Source: Vibrio ezurae NBRC 102218
GTDB lineage: Bacteria; Pseudomonadota; Gammaproteobacteria; Enterobacterales; Vibrionaceae
Assembly: GCF_000467185.1 (NCBI RefSeq)
Contig: NZ_BATM01000008.1
Span: forward strand, 1 to 64,000
Length of the DNA stretch: 64,000 nucleotides
Reading direction: 5' to 3'
The notes beneath the pieces were generated by a model that was not told the origin of the DNA, did no database searches, and saw only the letters and a list, made by a program, of their open reading frames with translations. Position 1 is the first letter of the stretch, and every line of letters starts with the position of its first letter. This document shows, in pieces, positions 30,282 through 42,206 of this stretch. Both the position numbers and the translations under genes were made by a program.

Positions 30282-30968
30282 TTATGCAGGGCTTGAGCCA
30301 TTTTGCGGGCGAAGTTTACCCATGATCCATTTTGCAATCAGCGGGAATAATCCTAGCAGAGCAAAAGAGGCCAACACCGCTGGTGAGACAATGCCAGACA
30401 AACTGTCTATTTCAGCCAGTTGTGTGCCAGCATTGAGGTAAACCATAGTCCCGGCTAACATCCCTAACTGACTAAAGACATAGTATTTCACCACCGAGAT
30501 AGGTGTTAACCCCATTAGCAGATTGATCAAGAAAAATGGAAATACAGGGATCAAACGCAGCGAGAATAGATAGAAAGCACCATCACGTTCAACGCCTTTA
30601 TTGATGGCGTCCAATTTCGAACCAAACTTTGCTTGAACCCAATCACGTAAAAGATAACGGCTACTTAAAAAGGCCAGTGTGGCGCCAATGGTGCTGGCAA
30701 AAGACACCAATAATAAACTCGTCCAAAAGCCAAATAATGCAGCCCCAAGCAAGGTGACTACCGCCGCCCCAGGAATAGAAAAGGCGGTCACAAACACATA
30801 GCCGATAAAGTATATGGCGGCTGATAAAATGAAGTTATCTTCAATGTGAGTATTTAGTGCGAGCTGCTGAGCTTTAGCATTTTCTAAGGTGAAATACTGA
30901 CCGAAGTTGACGCCGAGTAAAACAATAGAAATGACTAAAATTAGCCCGATTATCAATTTCTTATTCAT
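30282..30968 (-). CDS. TVP38/TMEM64 (DedA-related) membrane protein
   Basis: 228 residues with about five membrane segments. The family signature lies in FSIPGAAVVTLLGAALFGFW, followed by ASTIGATLAFLSSRYLLRDWV and LIPVFPFFLINLLMGLT. VTT-domain proteins act in phospholipid scrambling or transport across membranes in characterised cases. Inner membrane. The conserved prolines and glycines expected are present. Confidence 0.88.
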   Translation of the reverse strand: MNKKLIIGLILVISIVLLGVNFGQYFTLENAKAQQLALNTHIEDNFILSAAIYFIGYVFVTAFSIPGAAVVTLLGAALFGFWTSLLLVSFASTIGATLAFLSSRYLLRDWVQAKFGSKLDAINKGVERDGAFYLFSLRLIPVFPFFLINLLMGLTPISVVKYYVFSQLGMLAGTMVYLNAGTQLAEIDSLSGIVSPAVLASFALLGLFPLIAKWIMGKLRPQNGSSPA

Positions 30969-31060
30969 GAGTACATCCTTATTATCTTGAGTAAGTATAG
31001 AGACAGGCAGAGTAATAGAAAACTTTCATAACGATTTATCTTTGTTTAGTGATCACGCAC

Positions 31061-31092
31061 AAAAAAGGCCAGAAGTCGGTAAACTTCTAGCC
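31061..31092 (-). terminator. Terminator of purR
   Basis: GGCCAGAAGT and ACTTCTAGCC pair around CGGTAA. On the minus strand the stem is followed by six T, so it ends the leftward purR transcript. Confidence 0.88.
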
Positions 31093-31120
31093 TGATATTT
31101 GGGGCACTATCGCGTGGCGT

Positions 31121-32137
31121 TTAGTCTGCGTTTAGATTTCTTACGCTAGAGCGCGCCACCAATTCTGGGTGCATTTCAAAGATGCGACGGTCATGCTCTT
31201 TGTTTTTGATACGCTCAAGTAAAATTTCAAAGGCGGTTTTACCAACACGACGTTTAGGTTGGTGTATTGTGGTCAGCGGCGGCGCAAAATAGCCAGCAAG
31301 ATCGATATTATCGTAGCCAATCACTGAGATATCTTCAGGAACAGCAATGCCATGTTGAGTTAGACGGCTAATTAAGCCCAATGCCATAATATCATTGAAG
31401 CAGAAAATCGCTGTTGGACGTTCGTCCTTGGCAAGAGCCACCAATTTATCAGCGGTTTCAACCGCAGTATCACATTCGAAATTACCTTCAAAAATATAGT
31501 TCTCGTTGAAGGCGATATCAGCTTGAGACAAGGCTCTTTTATAGCCCGACATACGCTCGATGCACGCCAGCTTCTCAGCCTGTCCTGTAAGACAACCAAT
31601 TTTTTGGTGACCGTTTTCGATAAGGTATTTAGTCGCTAGGTAGCCACCTTCTTCAGAGTTATCGATGATCTTATCTGCCGACGATGATTCTGGGCCCCAA
31701 TCCATTACTACTTTTGGAATACCAGGATGAGAATCCAGCATTTCACGCAACTCTTCGGTCAAGTCTGAGCACATGACCAGTATTCCATCAACGCGTTTTT
31801 CTGCAAGCATACGGATATAATCGCGTTGTTTCTCGTATAGGCCGCCCGTATTACACAGGATTAGCGTGTAACCTTGACGATAACAATAACTCTCAACACC
31901 GTCGACCACCTCGGCAAAGAATGGGTTGGTGGATTGGGTGACTAACATGCCAATGGTTCTAGTGCTGTTGCATTTTAAGCTACGAGCAACCGCACTAGGC
32001 GCATAGTTGAGCTCTTTTACAGCTTCCATGACACGTTCTTGTGTTGTTTCAGCCACAAAACGTGTTTTATTGATAACGTGTGAAACTGTAGTGGTAGAGA
32101 CACCAGCCAGTTTAGCGACGTCTTTTATGGTTGCCAT
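31121..32137 (-). CDS. purR: PurR, purine repressor
   Basis: 338 residues, LacI family. The N-terminal helix-turn-helix ([21 protein letters not shown], cited in part) and hinge helix ([11 protein letters not shown]) are nearly identical to E. coli PurR. The periplasmic-binding-like domain contains [23 protein letters not shown] and [11 protein letters not shown]. Binds hypoxanthine or guanine and represses purine synthesis. A PUR box lies just upstream at 32210-32225, which implies autoregulation as in E. coli. Confidence 0.93.
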   Translation of the reverse strand: MATIKDVAKLAGVSTTTVSHVINKTRFVAETTQERVMEAVKELNYAPSAVARSLKCNSTRTIGMLVTQSTNPFFAEVVDGVESYCYRQGYTLILCNTGGLYEKQRDYIRMLAEKRVDGILVMCSDLTEELREMLDSHPGIPKVVMDWGPESSSADKIIDNSEEGGYLATKYLIENGHQKIGCLTGQAEKLACIERMSGYKRALSQADIAFNENYIFEGNFECDTAVETADKLVALAKDERPTAIFCFNDIMALGLISRLTQHGIAVPEDISVIGYDNIDLAGYFAPPLTTIHQPKRRVGKTAFEILLERIKNKEHDRRIFEMHPELVARSSVRNLNAD

Positions 32138-32209
32138 AGGAGACCTTGTTAATAAGAGTTAGGGTATAAATGCAGTCAATTATAGAGTAAATACCTGTCA
32201 ATAATTCGA

Positions 32210-32225
32210 CTGCAAACGATTGCGG
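32210..32225. promoter_or_regulatory. PUR box upstream of purR
   Basis: CTGCAAACGATTGCGG matches the PurR operator ACGCAAACGTTTGCGT at 12 of 16 positions, with the central GCAAACG and TTGCG intact. It lies about 75 bp upstream of the purR start, a fitting position for autorepression. Confidence 0.7.
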
Positions 32226-32298
32226 GGGAGTCTAGCCATAAATGAAGAAGCTGACAACGCATTTATGAAGATAATGTGAATCTATTTCTTACAGCCTG

Positions 32299-32949
32299 TT
32301 ATTTTTCGTCACTGAGGTACAAACAATCAATTTCACAGAAGTTAACCAACAATTCGGCGACCGCAGAGTAGAAGCCAAATTCATCATATTGAGTGCAGTT
32401 TTCTGAAAACTGTGGAATCCAACTCAGTAGATGCTGTTCAATAAAGAGCTTTTGTTCGTTAAGCGCCGCATCTAGGTGCGCTTGTTTTTCTAACTGATTG
32501 GAGCGAATGATTAAATTGCCGATAAAATCGAGCTCGATGGCAAGGTGGTCAGCAGGTTCATTAAAACCTTTATCCACCTCTATACCGTGCTCAAGCATAA
32601 TTTGCGTCATTTTTTGCGCAGGAGCGCCGTTGAGCAGTTTGTTCTCTTCTAGGTAAAGAGAGGCATAGGGAAGGGCTGCGTGTTTATCAGAGGTGAGAAA
32701 TAAGTCGCAGAAGTCGGCCGATAACTCTAATTGAGCGTCTTCGCGCTGTTGCAGTTTATCAAGTGCTGTTAAAAGGCGGGTGGCGGAGGCAAACAGAGAC
32801 TCGTTTTCAGCAAGCCCCTGAATAAAGCCTCTTACTGCGGGGGTTTGGTAGGCAATGAGATCGTCTTGTGTCAGCTCTTTGGAGAACAGACTTGAAAACC
32901 ACCAGTAAATTTCGGCTCGCTGTTCGTTAAACTGTTTCAGTTCTTGCAT
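32299..32949 (-). CDS. torD: TorD, chaperone for TMAO reductase
   Basis: 216 residues. The TorD/DmsD family motif EPADHLAIELDFIGNL (around residue 130) is intact, and the early WFSSLFSKELT stretch is typical. TorD binds the Tat signal of TorA and prepares it for molybdenum cofactor insertion. It is transcribed alone, about 10 kb from torECA and on the opposite strand, with elyC-cmoM-mukFEB in between. In E. coli torD is the third gene of torCAD. Confidence 0.9.
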   Translation of the reverse strand: MQELKQFNEQRAEIYWWFSSLFSKELTQDDLIAYQTPAVRGFIQGLAENESLFASATRLLTALDKLQQREDAQLELSADFCDLFLTSDKHAALPYASLYLEENKLLNGAPAQKMTQIMLEHGIEVDKGFNEPADHLAIELDFIGNLIIRSNQLEKQAHLDAALNEQKLFIEQHLLSWIPQFSENCTQYDEFGFYSAVAELLVNFCEIDCLYLSDEK

Positions 32950-33029
32950 CCTTTACCTCATTAATGTGTCGCCTAAACGACTGTCAATAAGCGGTATCTC
33001 CCTATCGATATGCTTAAATTATGAGACAG

Positions 33030-33797
33030 TTATTTAGCACTGACAAGGTCACGAATGCTTTTCCACCATTTGCCCATAGTTTCATGCCAATAACGCTCAG
33101 TCTGCTCCAAATATCGGGCTTGTGGGGTGTATTTTTCCCATGCCTGATTGATGTTGGATTGAGCTAAGTAATTGGTTGGTGCTGGAATTGGGGCTAAACC
33201 TGCGCTGTGAAACTCACGTAACGCTCGTTCCATATGACTGGCGGAAGTCACTAAAGCCATATGCTGCTCACCGACAAAGCTTGCCGCCTGTCGGGCTTCT
33301 TCCCAAGTATCTTGCGCGGTTTCTAATAAAACAATGTCAGACTTTGCCACCCCAAGTGCCAGCGCTACAGTGGCCATCATACGCGCTTGGCTCATTTCTG
33401 AACCGCCATCATAGCCGGATAAAATTAATTTTGCCCCAGGGTACATACGCAAGATACGAATGCCTTCACTAAGGCGCATTAACGCGGTGCGACTCAACTC
33501 GGAGGTCGGCGGAATTTGTGGATCAATTACATGCCCACTGCCTAACACCATCACATAGTCTAAGCTTTCTGCAGGGGGTAAAAAGGCCGTGTATTTTCGT
33601 TCCAACGGTTTAAGAAGCGAAGTAGAAATAGGTTGGAATGAAATAGCAAAAATGGCCGCTAAAGAAATAAAAATGAAGATGCATCCCGATTTATGTTTAC
33701 GGGTAAACATCACCAAAGCAAGCCCAAAGAAGCCAATGAGTAGCATTGCGGGCAGTGGCATAAGGAAGACAGTAATGATTTTTTTCAATTCAAACAT
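33030..33797 (-). CDS. elyC: ElyC, envelope biogenesis factor (DUF218)
   Basis: 255 residues. Two N-terminal membrane segments (about residues 9-30 and 36-55). The DUF218/YdcF domain shows YVMVLGSGHVIDPQIPPT, LILSGYDGG and a LVTSASHMERAL block. E. coli ElyC is needed for cell-wall integrity, linked to the undecaprenyl-phosphate carrier. It is divergent from cmoM-mukFEB, the conserved enterobacterial and vibrio arrangement. Confidence 0.9.
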   Translation of the reverse strand: MFELKKIITVFLMPLPAMLLIGFFGLALVMFTRKHKSGCIFIFISLAAIFAISFQPISTSLLKPLERKYTAFLPPAESLDYVMVLGSGHVIDPQIPPTSELSRTALMRLSEGIRILRMYPGAKLILSGYDGGSEMSQARMMATVALALGVAKSDIVLLETAQDTWEEARQAASFVGEQHMALVTSASHMERALREFHSAGLAPIPAPTNYLAQSNINQAWEKYTPQARYLEQTERYWHETMGKWWKSIRDLVSAK

Positions 33798-33974
33798 ATT
33801 GGGTTAAACCATTTCCTAAGTTCTGTAGGGTAAATTGGTGTCACGAGTTAAAATGTCGTGTTTTGGTCGGTTTTTTAGTCGATCGGAGGGGCAAATCGAC
33901 AACCGCTCTTTATTCTTGACGTCCTTGTGACACAATACGAAACTCACTCAAATAACATCATACATTAATTAAAA

Positions 33975-34769
33975 GTGACACAAGATCGTAATTTCGACGA
34001 CATTGCCCACAAATTTGCCGAAAATATTTATGGCTCAGATAAAGGCAATATCCGTCAGACTATCGTCTGGGAAGATTTGCAGCAAATCATAACCCAAATA
34101 GCAGGCCATGCAAAACCTCTCACCATTCTTGATGCGGGAGGGGGCTTAGCACAAATGTCACAAAAGTTGGCCGAGCTTGGTCACAATATTATATTGTGTG
34201 ATGTCTCTAGCGAAATGCTTTCTTTAGCTAAGCAAGAGATTGCACAACAAGATTTGCTAGAGCAGTATCAGTTTATTCATGCGCCTATTCAAGAATTAGA
34301 TCAGCATCTTAAACAGCCAGTGGATCTGGTTTTGTTTCATGCGGTCATGGAGTGGTTAGCTGATCCTAAAGACGTATTAGAAAAGTTGATGCAACATGTG
34401 CGCCCCGGCGGCATGGCGTCAATCATGTTTTATAACCACCATGGATTGGTGATGAAAAACGTAATATGTGGCAACATCCCACATGTATTGCAGGGAATGC
34501 CTCATCGTAAACGATTTAAGTTGCAGCCGCAGAAAGGGTTATTACCCGAAGACGTTTACCACTGGTTAGAAGAATGCGACTTACGCATTTGTGGAAAATC
34601 AGGGATTCGCTCTTTTCATGACTATATTGGATTTACCCAATATGTGGGCGATTATAGTCAAGAAGAACTGATGCAGCTTGAACGACAATTATGTAGAACC
34701 GAACCTTATCTTTCGCTAGGAAGATACATACACGTATGGGTTCAAAAAGAAATGACAGTAGGGAACTGA
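33975..34769 (+). CDS. cmoM: CmoM, tRNA 5-carboxymethoxyuridine methyltransferase
   Basis: 264 residues, formerly SmtA. The start is GTG at 33975. The opening QDRNFDDIAHKFAENIYGS and SAM motif ILDAGGGLAQMSQKLAELG (about residue 50) match E. coli CmoM, as do FHAVMEWLADP and YLSLGRYIHVW. It methylates cmo5U34 to mcmo5U34 in certain tRNAs. First gene of cmoM-mukFEB; mukF starts at the base after its stop. Confidence 0.94.
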   Translation: MTQDRNFDDIAHKFAENIYGSDKGNIRQTIVWEDLQQIITQIAGHAKPLTILDAGGGLAQMSQKLAELGHNIILCDVSSEMLSLAKQEIAQQDLLEQYQFIHAPIQELDQHLKQPVDLVLFHAVMEWLADPKDVLEKLMQHVRPGGMASIMFYNHHGLVMKNVICGNIPHVLQGMPHRKRFKLQPQKGLLPEDVYHWLEECDLRICGKSGIRSFHDYIGFTQYVGDYSQEELMQLERQLCRTEPYLSLGRYIHVWVQKEMTVGN

Positions 34770-36122
34770 ATGAGTCAACTCTCCCAAGAAGGGCAACATG
34801 ACGATCAAGTCACAGTCGATGAACTGGTCGGGTGGGTTAAACAGCACGATTTCTCCCTTAACCTCAATAGTGAACATCTGAGTTTTTTAGTCGCGATAGC
34901 GCTACTCAGTCGTGAACGTTTTGATGAAGAGTTAGGAGAAGGCGAATTGCATGATGCATTTGCTATTGTCCAACGAGAATTTAATGGCGATGCGAGCGTC
35001 AGCAACATCGCATTTAAAGCCAACAATGCCATCAACAGTTTAGTTGCGCAGAGATTACTGAGCCGATTTACCAGTGAAGGACAAGACGGAAGCAGCATCT
35101 ATCGCCTTTCGCCCCTTGCGGTAGGCATCTCTGAGTACTACTTGCGCCATCGCCAATTTTCGAAATTGAAATTGTCCATCCAACTGACTTTAGCCGGTAA
35201 AGAGCTGGCAAATGTAGTGGCAACCGCTGAGCAGACGCCAACCGATGAAGGTTGGCGCAGAGACATATATGGCACATTGAAGTTTTCAGTTGCGGAAATT
35301 TTTGACCAAATTGATTTAAACCAAAGGGTCATGGACGAAGAGCAGCATCAGGTAAAAGCTGAGATTGCTGAGCTACTAAACCAAGATTGGCGAGAAGCGA
35401 TCATTCACTGTGAAGACTTGCTTTCTGCAACCTCAAATACCTTAACTGAGCTGCAATCTTCCTTGCAAGCAGCAGGCGACGAGTTGCAATCTCAACTATT
35501 GACCTTACAACAATTGGTGTACGGCAAAGAAGAGTTAGATTACATCGATGCGGTGTTATTTAGCCTGCAAGTCAAGCTCGATCGCATCATCAGTTGGGGA
35601 CAACAATCGATAGATTTATGGATAGGCTATGACCGTCACGTGCATAAATTTATCCGTACTGCGATTGATATGGATAAGAACCGAGCGTTCAGTCAAAGAC
35701 TGCGTCAATCTATTCAAGATTTTGGTTCCAACTCTTGGCTACTGACCTTTGCCGATGCGGAGCGTTTACGAGATCTAAGAGATGAATCTCTGGTTCTGAA
35801 AAACGATGAAGCCTTGGGGCAATTACCGCCAGAAGTTGAATATCAAGAAATGCAACAGGTCAGCAATGAGTTGGCCGAACAAGTAAAAGCCATGTTGAAA
35901 CGTCATAAAGATCAAGGGGCAAAAATCGACCTTGGTGAAGTGCTGCGTAACTATCTCGCCACTCACACACAGGCAAGTCACTTTGATTTAGCTCGATTAG
36001 TGGTAGACCAAGCGGTGCGCTTGGGTTACTCAGAGCAAGACTACGCAGCAATACAGCCGGACTGGCAATCAATTAACGAATATGGCGCAAAGGTACAAGC
36101 GAATGTCATCAATAAATTCTGA
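34770..36122 (+). CDS. mukF: MukF, kleisin subunit of the MukBEF condensin
   Basis: 450 residues, near the E. coli length of 440. An N-terminal winged-helix dimerisation domain (about 1-120), a helical middle and a C-terminal winged helix that binds the MukB head. MukF bridges MukB heads and recruits MukE. It abuts cmoM and overlaps mukE by 20 bp. MukBEF compacts and organises the chromosome in the nucleoid. Confidence 0.95.
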   Translation: MSQLSQEGQHDDQVTVDELVGWVKQHDFSLNLNSEHLSFLVAIALLSRERFDEELGEGELHDAFAIVQREFNGDASVSNIAFKANNAINSLVAQRLLSRFTSEGQDGSSIYRLSPLAVGISEYYLRHRQFSKLKLSIQLTLAGKELANVVATAEQTPTDEGWRRDIYGTLKFSVAEIFDQIDLNQRVMDEEQHQVKAEIAELLNQDWREAIIHCEDLLSATSNTLTELQSSLQAAGDELQSQLLTLQQLVYGKEELDYIDAVLFSLQVKLDRIISWGQQSIDLWIGYDRHVHKFIRTAIDMDKNRAFSQRLRQSIQDFGSNSWLLTFADAERLRDLRDESLVLKNDEALGQLPPEVEYQEMQQVSNELAEQVKAMLKRHKDQGAKIDLGEVLRNYLATHTQASHFDLARLVVDQAVRLGYSEQDYAAIQPDWQSINEYGAKVQANVINKF

Positions 36123-36825
36123 TACATATATGCCAGAGAATCTGGTTCGAGCGATAGCAAATCCGCTGTTTCCAGCGTTAGATAGCTTACTTCGCTCTGG
36201 TCGTCATATTACTCAAGACGACATGGATAACCATGCACTGCTGTGCGACTTTGAAACAGACTTGATGCTGTTCTACCAAAGATACAATACCGAATTGGTG
36301 CGCGCGCCAGAAGGCTTCTTCTACTTGCGCCCACGTTCAACCACCTTAATTAGCCGCAGCGTCCTGTCTGAGTTAGATATGCTGGTGGGCAAAGTATTGT
36401 GTTTCCTTTATCTAAGCCCAGAGCGTCTGGCTCAAGAAGGCATATTCAGCAACCAAGAAATGTTTGATGAACTGCTTTCTATTGCCGACCATCGCACTTT
36501 GATGAAATTTGTCACTAACAAAGCGACCGGTACCGATTTAGATAAAGAAAAACTGTACGACAAAGTGCGCACTTCTCTGCGCAGATTGAAACGTCTGGGC
36601 ATGCTATTGCCAGTAGGTGAAGGCGAAAAATTCCGCATTAGCGAAGCGGTATTTCGCTTTGGCGCCGACGTGCGAGTTGGTGATGATGTTCAGCAAGCGC
36701 AAATACGCTTAATTAGAGACGGTGAAGCGGTCCCTTCAGAAGAAGTACAACAAGGCAGTTTGCTTGATGAGCCAAGCTCTAACGATCAAAGTAATGATGA
36801 GTCAAATAATGAGGAACAAGCATGA
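36103..36825 (+). CDS. mukE: MukE, condensin subunit
   Basis: 240 residues from the ATG at 36103, matching the E. coli start (MSS...); an in-frame ATG at 36082 adds seven residues. Two winged-helix domains. Conserved blocks include [23 protein letters not shown] and [17 protein letters not shown], and [12 protein letters not shown]. The C-terminal tail is acidic and Asn-rich. It overlaps mukF by 20 bp and mukB by 4 bp, indicating translational coupling. Confidence 0.95.
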   Translation: MSSINSDTYMPENLVRAIANPLFPALDSLLRSGRHITQDDMDNHALLCDFETDLMLFYQRYNTELVRAPEGFFYLRPRSTTLISRSVLSELDMLVGKVLCFLYLSPERLAQEGIFSNQEMFDELLSIADHRTLMKFVTNKATGTDLDKEKLYDKVRTSLRRLKRLGMLLPVGEGEKFRISEAVFRFGADVRVGDDVQQAQIRLIRDGEAVPSEEVQQGSLLDEPSSNDQSNDESNNEEQA

Positions 36826-39800
36826 TTGAACGCGGTAAATATCAATCACTGACCATGGTCAACTGGAACGGTTTTTTTGCACGTACCTTTGATATCGATG
36901 CTCTTGTTACTACATTATCTGGCGGTAATGGTGCGGGTAAATCCACCACTATGGCGGCATTTATTACCACATTGATTCCCGATCAAAGCCTACTGCACTT
37001 TAGAAACACCACCGAAGCGGGAAGCTCGCAAGCTTCTCGTGATAAAGGTTTGTACGGTAAGTTGCAACCGGGCGTGTGTTACGCGGCGCTAGAAGTGGTC
37101 AACTCACGTAATCAACGTCTGGTATTTGCGGTTAAACTGCAACAAATCGCCGGTCGTGATAAGAAAGTGGATATTAAACCTTTCTTAATTCAAGGTTTGC
37201 CAAGCTCGATTAAAACGGCAAATCTGTTCATTGAAACCATCAATGATACGCAAGCGAAAGTGTGTCAACTCAATGAAGTCAAAGAGCGAGTGGCGGAAAT
37301 CGAAGGGGCGCAATTTAAAGCCTTTAATTCTATTACCGATTACCACGCGCAAATGTTTGATTTTGGCGTAGTGCCGAAAAAACTGCGTAACTCTAGCGAC
37401 CGCTCTAAGTTTTATCGCTTAATTGAAGCCTCTTTATACGGCGGCATCTCAAGCACCATTACTCGTTCATTGCGCGATTACTTATTGCCACAAAATGGCG
37501 GGGTGAAAAAAGCCTTTCAGGATATGGAAGCGGCGCTACGTGAAAACCGCACCACCTTGGAAGCGATTAAAAATACCCAAGCGGATCGTGACCTGTTTAA
37601 GCACCTGTTAACTGAGTCAACCAATTACGTTGCCGCCGATTACATGCGTCACGCTAATCAGCGCCGCTCGAAATTAGAAAGCACGCTGGCTATGCGCGCA
37701 GAGCTATTTGGTAATCGTCAGCAGATCATTGATAACAATGCACTGCTTAACTCAACGCAGCAGCAATTAGAAGCGGTTGTCGAAGAGTACTCAGCGCTAG
37801 AGCAAGACCATCAATCCGCAGTCGATTATGTTCAGCTAGTGCAAAATGCACTGCAGCAACAACAAAAAATTGCTCGTTACGAAGATGATTTGGTTGAGCT
37901 AAGCGAGCGCCTTGAAGAGCAAATCATGGTGGTCGAAGAGGCGCAAGAGCTACTGATTGCCGCCGAAGAGCAAAGCACCTTAACCGAAGAAGAGGTAGAC
38001 AGCCTTAAATCTCAGCTCGCGGATTATCAGCAAGCGCTGGATGTTCAGCAAACTCGCGCATTGCAATATCAGCAAGCCATTAAAGCCTTTGCTGAAGCAC
38101 GTGAACTGTGCGGTTTAGACATTGATTCAGTGGACGAGATCCCAGCCATTGTCAGCGAATTGGCTGAGCAGCAACAAAGTCAAACTCAGCAAATCTTATC
38201 GCTAAAACACAAATTAGACATCAATTCAGCGGGCGTTGAGCAGTTCAACCATGCCTTTGAATTGGTGAAAAAACTCGATGACACTTGCTCTCGTCAGCAA
38301 GCAGCAAGTTTTGCCAAAAGCGCACTGGCTAAAGCGGTATCGGCCAACAACGATGTGTCTCAATTGCCACATTGGCAGTCACAAAAACAAGCATTAAGCA
38401 GTGCACTGGCAAAACAAAAAGCGGTGCGTGCGTTGGTCACTGAATACCAACAGCAATTTGCTTCGCAGTTAGCTGATGAAGCAGACTTAGAAATTGAGCA
38501 CGAGCGTCAAGCTCTGGCTATCGAAACGGCTGAGCAAAACATTGAGTCAGGGCGCGATAACTTAATTGAGATGCGTCGTAATGAGCAGCAAATCAATTCT
38601 GAGATTGCCCGTTTTGAATCCATTGCGCCAAGCTGGATTAAAGCCAATGACGCCTTGACGAAAATTGCCGAGCAAACCGATGCTGAGCTCACCGATGCTC
38701 AATCGGTAATGGCGTCTATGCAGCAAGTGTTAGAAACAGAGAAAGCCCTGTTATCGAGCAAAGATGCGATTGCCATTCGTCGCACTCAAGTCGATAAAGA
38801 GATCGAAGCGTTAGGCGCACCGGGCGGAGCAAATGATGCTCGTCTGAAAGCGTTAGCGGATAGCTTAGGCGGCGTACTTCTTTCTGAAATATACGATGAC
38901 ATCACTTTAGATGACGCGCCTTACTTTAGCGCCATGTACGGCCCTGCGCGTCACGCGATTGTCGTGTCCGACATGAGCGGCATTAAAGAGCGATTGGTCG
39001 AATTTGATGATTGTCCTGATGATGTTTACCTTTTAGAAGGTGACGTTGATGCCTTTGATGATAGCCAATTTGAAGTGGAAGAATTTGAAGGCGCAGTGTG
39101 CGTTCAAGTCAGCGACAAACAATTGCGTTTCTCACGCTTCCCGAAAGTGCCATTATTTGGACGCGCCGCGCGTGAATCTCGCCTTGATACCTTGCGTGAA
39201 GAGCGTGACCAATTAATCGAAGATTACGCAAAAGCCTCATTTGACGCGCAAAAAGCGCAGCGTTTGTACCAAGCCTTTAATGACTTTGTGGCAAATCACG
39301 CACAAGTGGCCTTTGAAGACGATCCAGAAGATAGTATTCGCGAATTACGCAGTCAGCGCAGTGCGTTGACAGAGCAGTTATCAAAACTGCAAGCGGCAGA
39401 AAGTGAGCATAAAATCACTTTAGCCAAAGCGAAAAAAGCGCTCTCGGCATTAGATAAAATTTCGCCATCGTTACATCTCCTTGAAGACATCAGCCTTGCT
39501 GAGCGTCTAGAAGAGGTCGAGCATAAGTTAGAAGCGCTCACTGAAAGTAAGCGCTACCTTGACAAGAGTGGTAAAACCCTGCAACAGCTTGAGCCTATTG
39601 TAGATGCCCTTGATGCTGACCCTGAGCAATTTGATGCGATTCAAGCTGAATACGAAGCTCTTGATAAGGCTTTGCAACAAAACAAAACCAAGAGTTTTGC
39701 GCTGTCGAACGTATTAGGACGTAAAGCGCACTTTGCTTACCAAGACTCAGTTCAATTGCTGGATAAAAGTAATGAGCTGAGCGATCAGCTGAAACTTAAA

Positions 39801-41276
39801 CTAGTCGGCGCAGAAGCTGCGAAAGAGCGCGCCAAAGAAGGCTTAAAACAGGCGCAAAAGCAGTTCCAACAATATAACCAATTGTTAGCGACGCTAAAAA
39901 GCTCTCATCAAGCGAAGTCTGAAACCGTACAAGAGTTCCGCCAAGAACTCACCGACGCAGGTGTTACCTTAGATGATGGCATTTTAGAGCGTGCGCAATT
40001 GCGTAAAGAAAACCTGCATCAGCGCATTGAAACCTCGCGCACGGCGCAATCTCAAATGCAGAAAACCTTAACCGCGACTGAGATGGAGCTTCGCACCGCC
40101 ACTAAAGCGCTGAAGAAGCAGCAAAAAGAGTACAACGAACTGCGCACCTTTGTAGTGACAGCAAAAGCCGGCTGGTGTTCAGTCTTGAAACTGGCGCGAG
40201 AGCACGATGTAGAACGTCGTTTGCACAAACGTGAGTTGGCTTATCTTTCTGAAGGTGAGTTGCGCTCCATGTCGGATAAATCGTTAGGGGCATTGCGCCT
40301 TGCAGTAGCCAATGAAGACGATTTACGTGATTCACTGCGCGCTTCTGAAGACACCGCGTATCCTGAGCGTAAGGTGCTGTTCTATATCGCGGTGTATCAA
40401 TATCTGCGTGAGCGTATTCGCCAAGACATTATTCGCACTGACGATCCTGTGGAAGCCATCGAAGAGATGGAAGTGGAGCTGGCGCGTCTAACCGAAGAGC
40501 TTAATCAACGTGAAACTCGTCTGGCAATTAGCTCAGAGTCTGTTTCTAGCATCATTAAGAAGACCATTCAGCGTGAGCAAAACCGCATCCGCATCTTGAA
40601 CCAAGGGTTGTCGAACATCCACTTTGGTCAGGTGAAAGGGGTTCGCTTGAATGTGCAAATTCGCGAAAGCCATCAAGTGCTGTTAGATAGCCTAGCAAGC
40701 CCTGATAAAGCACATCAACAACTGTTTGATAATTCAAGACTGACCTTCTCAGAAGCGATGGCGAAGTTGTTCCAACGCGTTAATCCACACATTGATATGG
40801 GTCAGCGTTCGCCGCAAGTGTTGGGTGAAGAGCTACTGGATTACCGAAACTACCTAGAAATGGGCGTGGAAGTTAACCGTGGCTCAGAAGGTTGGTTACA
40901 AGCCGAGTCTGGCGCACTGTCAACGGGTGAAGCGATTGGTACGGGTCAATCTATTCTATTGATGGTGGTACAAAGCTGGGAAGAAGAATCACGCCGTTTG
41001 CGCAGCAAAGACATTGTTCCTTGTCGTTTATTGTTCTTGGATGAAGCGGCGCGTTTGGATGCTAAATCCATTGCCACCTTGTTTGAACTGTGTGATCGCT
41101 TGAACATGCAATTGTTGATTGCCGCTCCAGAAAACATCAGCCCAGAAAAAGGGACGACTTATAAACTGGTGCGTAAAGTGTTTAAAGATCATGAACACGT
41201 ACATGTGGTGGGTCTGCGCGGTTTTGGTCAAAAATCATTAGATAGCCAGCAAATTGATGAAGCGGAAGTGATTTAG
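36822..41276 (+). CDS. mukB: MukB, SMC-like ATPase of condensin
   Basis: 1484 residues, full length. Walker A is [11 protein letters not shown] near residue 34. Two long coiled coils (about 270-650 and 790-1110) flank a hinge (about 660-790) that in E. coli also binds topoisomerase IV. Near the C-terminus, the ABC signature lies in [15 protein letters not shown] (about residue 1362) and Walker B in [13 protein letters not shown] (about 1400). It dimerises and is bridged by MukF. A bidirectional terminator follows at 41300-41336. Confidence 0.97.
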   Translation: MIERGKYQSLTMVNWNGFFARTFDIDALVTTLSGGNGAGKSTTMAAFITTLIPDQSLLHFRNTTEAGSSQASRDKGLYGKLQPGVCYAALEVVNSRNQRLVFAVKLQQIAGRDKKVDIKPFLIQGLPSSIKTANLFIETINDTQAKVCQLNEVKERVAEIEGAQFKAFNSITDYHAQMFDFGVVPKKLRNSSDRSKFYRLIEASLYGGISSTITRSLRDYLLPQNGGVKKAFQDMEAALRENRTTLEAIKNTQADRDLFKHLLTESTNYVAADYMRHANQRRSKLESTLAMRAELFGNRQQIIDNNALLNSTQQQLEAVVEEYSALEQDHQSAVDYVQLVQNALQQQQKIARYEDDLVELSERLEEQIMVVEEAQELLIAAEEQSTLTEEEVDSLKSQLADYQQALDVQQTRALQYQQAIKAFAEARELCGLDIDSVDEIPAIVSELAEQQQSQTQQILSLKHKLDINSAGVEQFNHAFELVKKLDDTCSRQQAASFAKSALAKAVSANNDVSQLPHWQSQKQALSSALAKQKAVRALVTEYQQQFASQLADEADLEIEHERQALAIETAEQNIESGRDNLIEMRRNEQQINSEIARFESIAPSWIKANDALTKIAEQTDAELTDAQSVMASMQQVLETEKALLSSKDAIAIRRTQVDKEIEALGAPGGANDARLKALADSLGGVLLSEIYDDITLDDAPYFSAMYGPARHAIVVSDMSGIKERLVEFDDCPDDVYLLEGDVDAFDDSQFEVEEFEGAVCVQVSDKQLRFSRFPKVPLFGRAARESRLDTLREERDQLIEDYAKASFDAQKAQRLYQAFNDFVANHAQVAFEDDPEDSIRELRSQRSALTEQLSKLQAAESEHKITLAKAKKALSALDKISPSLHLLEDISLAERLEEVEHKLEALTESKRYLDKSGKTLQQLEPIVDALDADPEQFDAIQAEYEALDKALQQNKTKSFALSNVLGRKAHFAYQDSVQLLDKSNELSDQLKLKLVGAEAAKERAKEGLKQAQKQFQQYNQLLATLKSSHQAKSETVQEFRQELTDAGVTLDDGILERAQLRKENLHQRIETSRTAQSQMQKTLTATEMELRTATKALKKQQKEYNELRTFVVTAKAGWCSVLKLAREHDVERRLHKRELAYLSEGELRSMSDKSLGALRLAVANEDDLRDSLRASEDTAYPERKVLFYIAVYQYLRERIRQDIIRTDDPVEAIEEMEVELARLTEELNQRETRLAISSESVSSIIKKTIQREQNRIRILNQGLSNIHFGQVKGVRLNVQIRESHQVLLDSLASPDKAHQQLFDNSRLTFSEAMAKLFQRVNPHIDMGQRSPQVLGEELLDYRNYLEMGVEVNRGSEGWLQAESGALSTGEAIGTGQSILLMVVQSWEEESRRLRSKDIVPCRLLFLDEAARLDAKSIATLFELCDRLNMQLLIAAPENISPEKGTTYKLVRKVFKDHEHVHVVGLRGFGQKSLDSQQIDEAEVI

Positions 41277-41299
41277 ACTTTCTCTTTATTAATCCAAAC

Positions 41300-41336
41300 A
41301 AAAAGCACCTGTCATGAATCATGACAGGTGCTTTTT
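41300..41336. terminator. Bidirectional terminator after mukB
   Basis: AAAAAGCACCTGTCAT and ATGACAGGTGCTTTTT form a 16-bp stem around GAATC. The A and T ends serve both mukB and the convergent epimerase gene. Confidence 0.95.
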
Positions 41337-41371
41337 GTTTGCCCAATTTAATCGATAAACGAAGTCGGGGA

Positions 41372-42205
41372 TTAGAGTAAATCTAATGTGTGCTGATAAC
41401 GGTATTGATAGCCAAGTTTTTGTGACAGGGAGCTGTCGATTCTTTTATCAGGCGTATCGACAATTTCTGGAAGCGTAATATCCAACTGTCGAGAGGCAAT
41501 AGCCGCTTGATAAAACTGCGCCTTATCACAGGTGTCTGGGGTAGAGGCATTCAGTACTCGGCTCGTGACCTTATCGAGCGCAAATTCAATAACTCCAATG
41601 GCATCGTCTTTATGCAGCATGTTAGCCGGCGCATGGCGACTGACTGAGCGTAAACGCGTGACAAAGCGGGAAGGGTGGCGATGTTGGTCAATGAGCCCGC
41701 TGCAACGAATAACGGCATAATCCAATCCACTATCAAACACTTGTTGCTCCGCTTTTAACAGCGCTCGGTTCTTTTCTGAAAATTGGTTATCGACAATAGA
41801 TTGTGCAAAATCAGCATCACTTTCTTGCATTGGCTTGGCAATGGCAGGATAGACTGCTGTTGAGCTGATCATGATGATCTTATTGATTTTCGCTTGTTGG
41901 GCACTTTGACAGATTTGCTGCCAGTTTTGTGCGTAACTGCCCCAATTTGGTGTCGCTGTGCGACGAAATCCGGGCGTAAAACAGCCAATAATGGTATCGA
42001 TATTTAATTGTTGTAGCAGATCGGTGAGCGAATGAGAGGTATCTAACGGTAGCGATAAATGATGAGCGTGTAAGCCGTCTGTTAAGCTTTGGCTGACGGT
42101 ATCTAATTGAGAATTGGTGACATGAACTTGATGATGAGAAGCGCTAAGTTGCTTGGCTAAAGGACGACCAAGCCAACCTGCGCCTATTATTAGAACGGAA
42201 GCCAT
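41372..42205 (-). CDS. NAD-dependent epimerase/SDR-type protein (YeeZ-like)
   Basis: 277 residues. The Rossmann motif VLIIGAGWLGRPLAKQL is at the N-terminus. It is an extended SDR with VIRCSGLIDQ and RHPSRFVTRL in the middle, similar to E. coli YeeZ, an uncharacterised nucleotide-sugar epimerase-like protein. The YxxxK motif is not clear-cut. It lies 1 bp after the small TIGR02647-type gene, so both are probably co-transcribed leftward, convergent with mukB. Confidence 0.82.
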   Translation of the reverse strand: MASVLIIGAGWLGRPLAKQLSASHHQVHVTNSQLDTVSQSLTDGLHAHHLSLPLDTSHSLTDLLQQLNIDTIIGCFTPGFRRTATPNWGSYAQNWQQICQSAQQAKINKIIMISSTAVYPAIAKPMQESDADFAQSIVDNQFSEKNRALLKAEQQVFDSGLDYAVIRCSGLIDQHRHPSRFVTRLRSVSRHAPANMLHKDDAIGVIEFALDKVTSRVLNASTPDTCDKAQFYQAAIASRQLDITLPEIVDTPDKRIDSSLSQKLGYQYRYQHTLDLL

Positions 42206-42206
42206 A

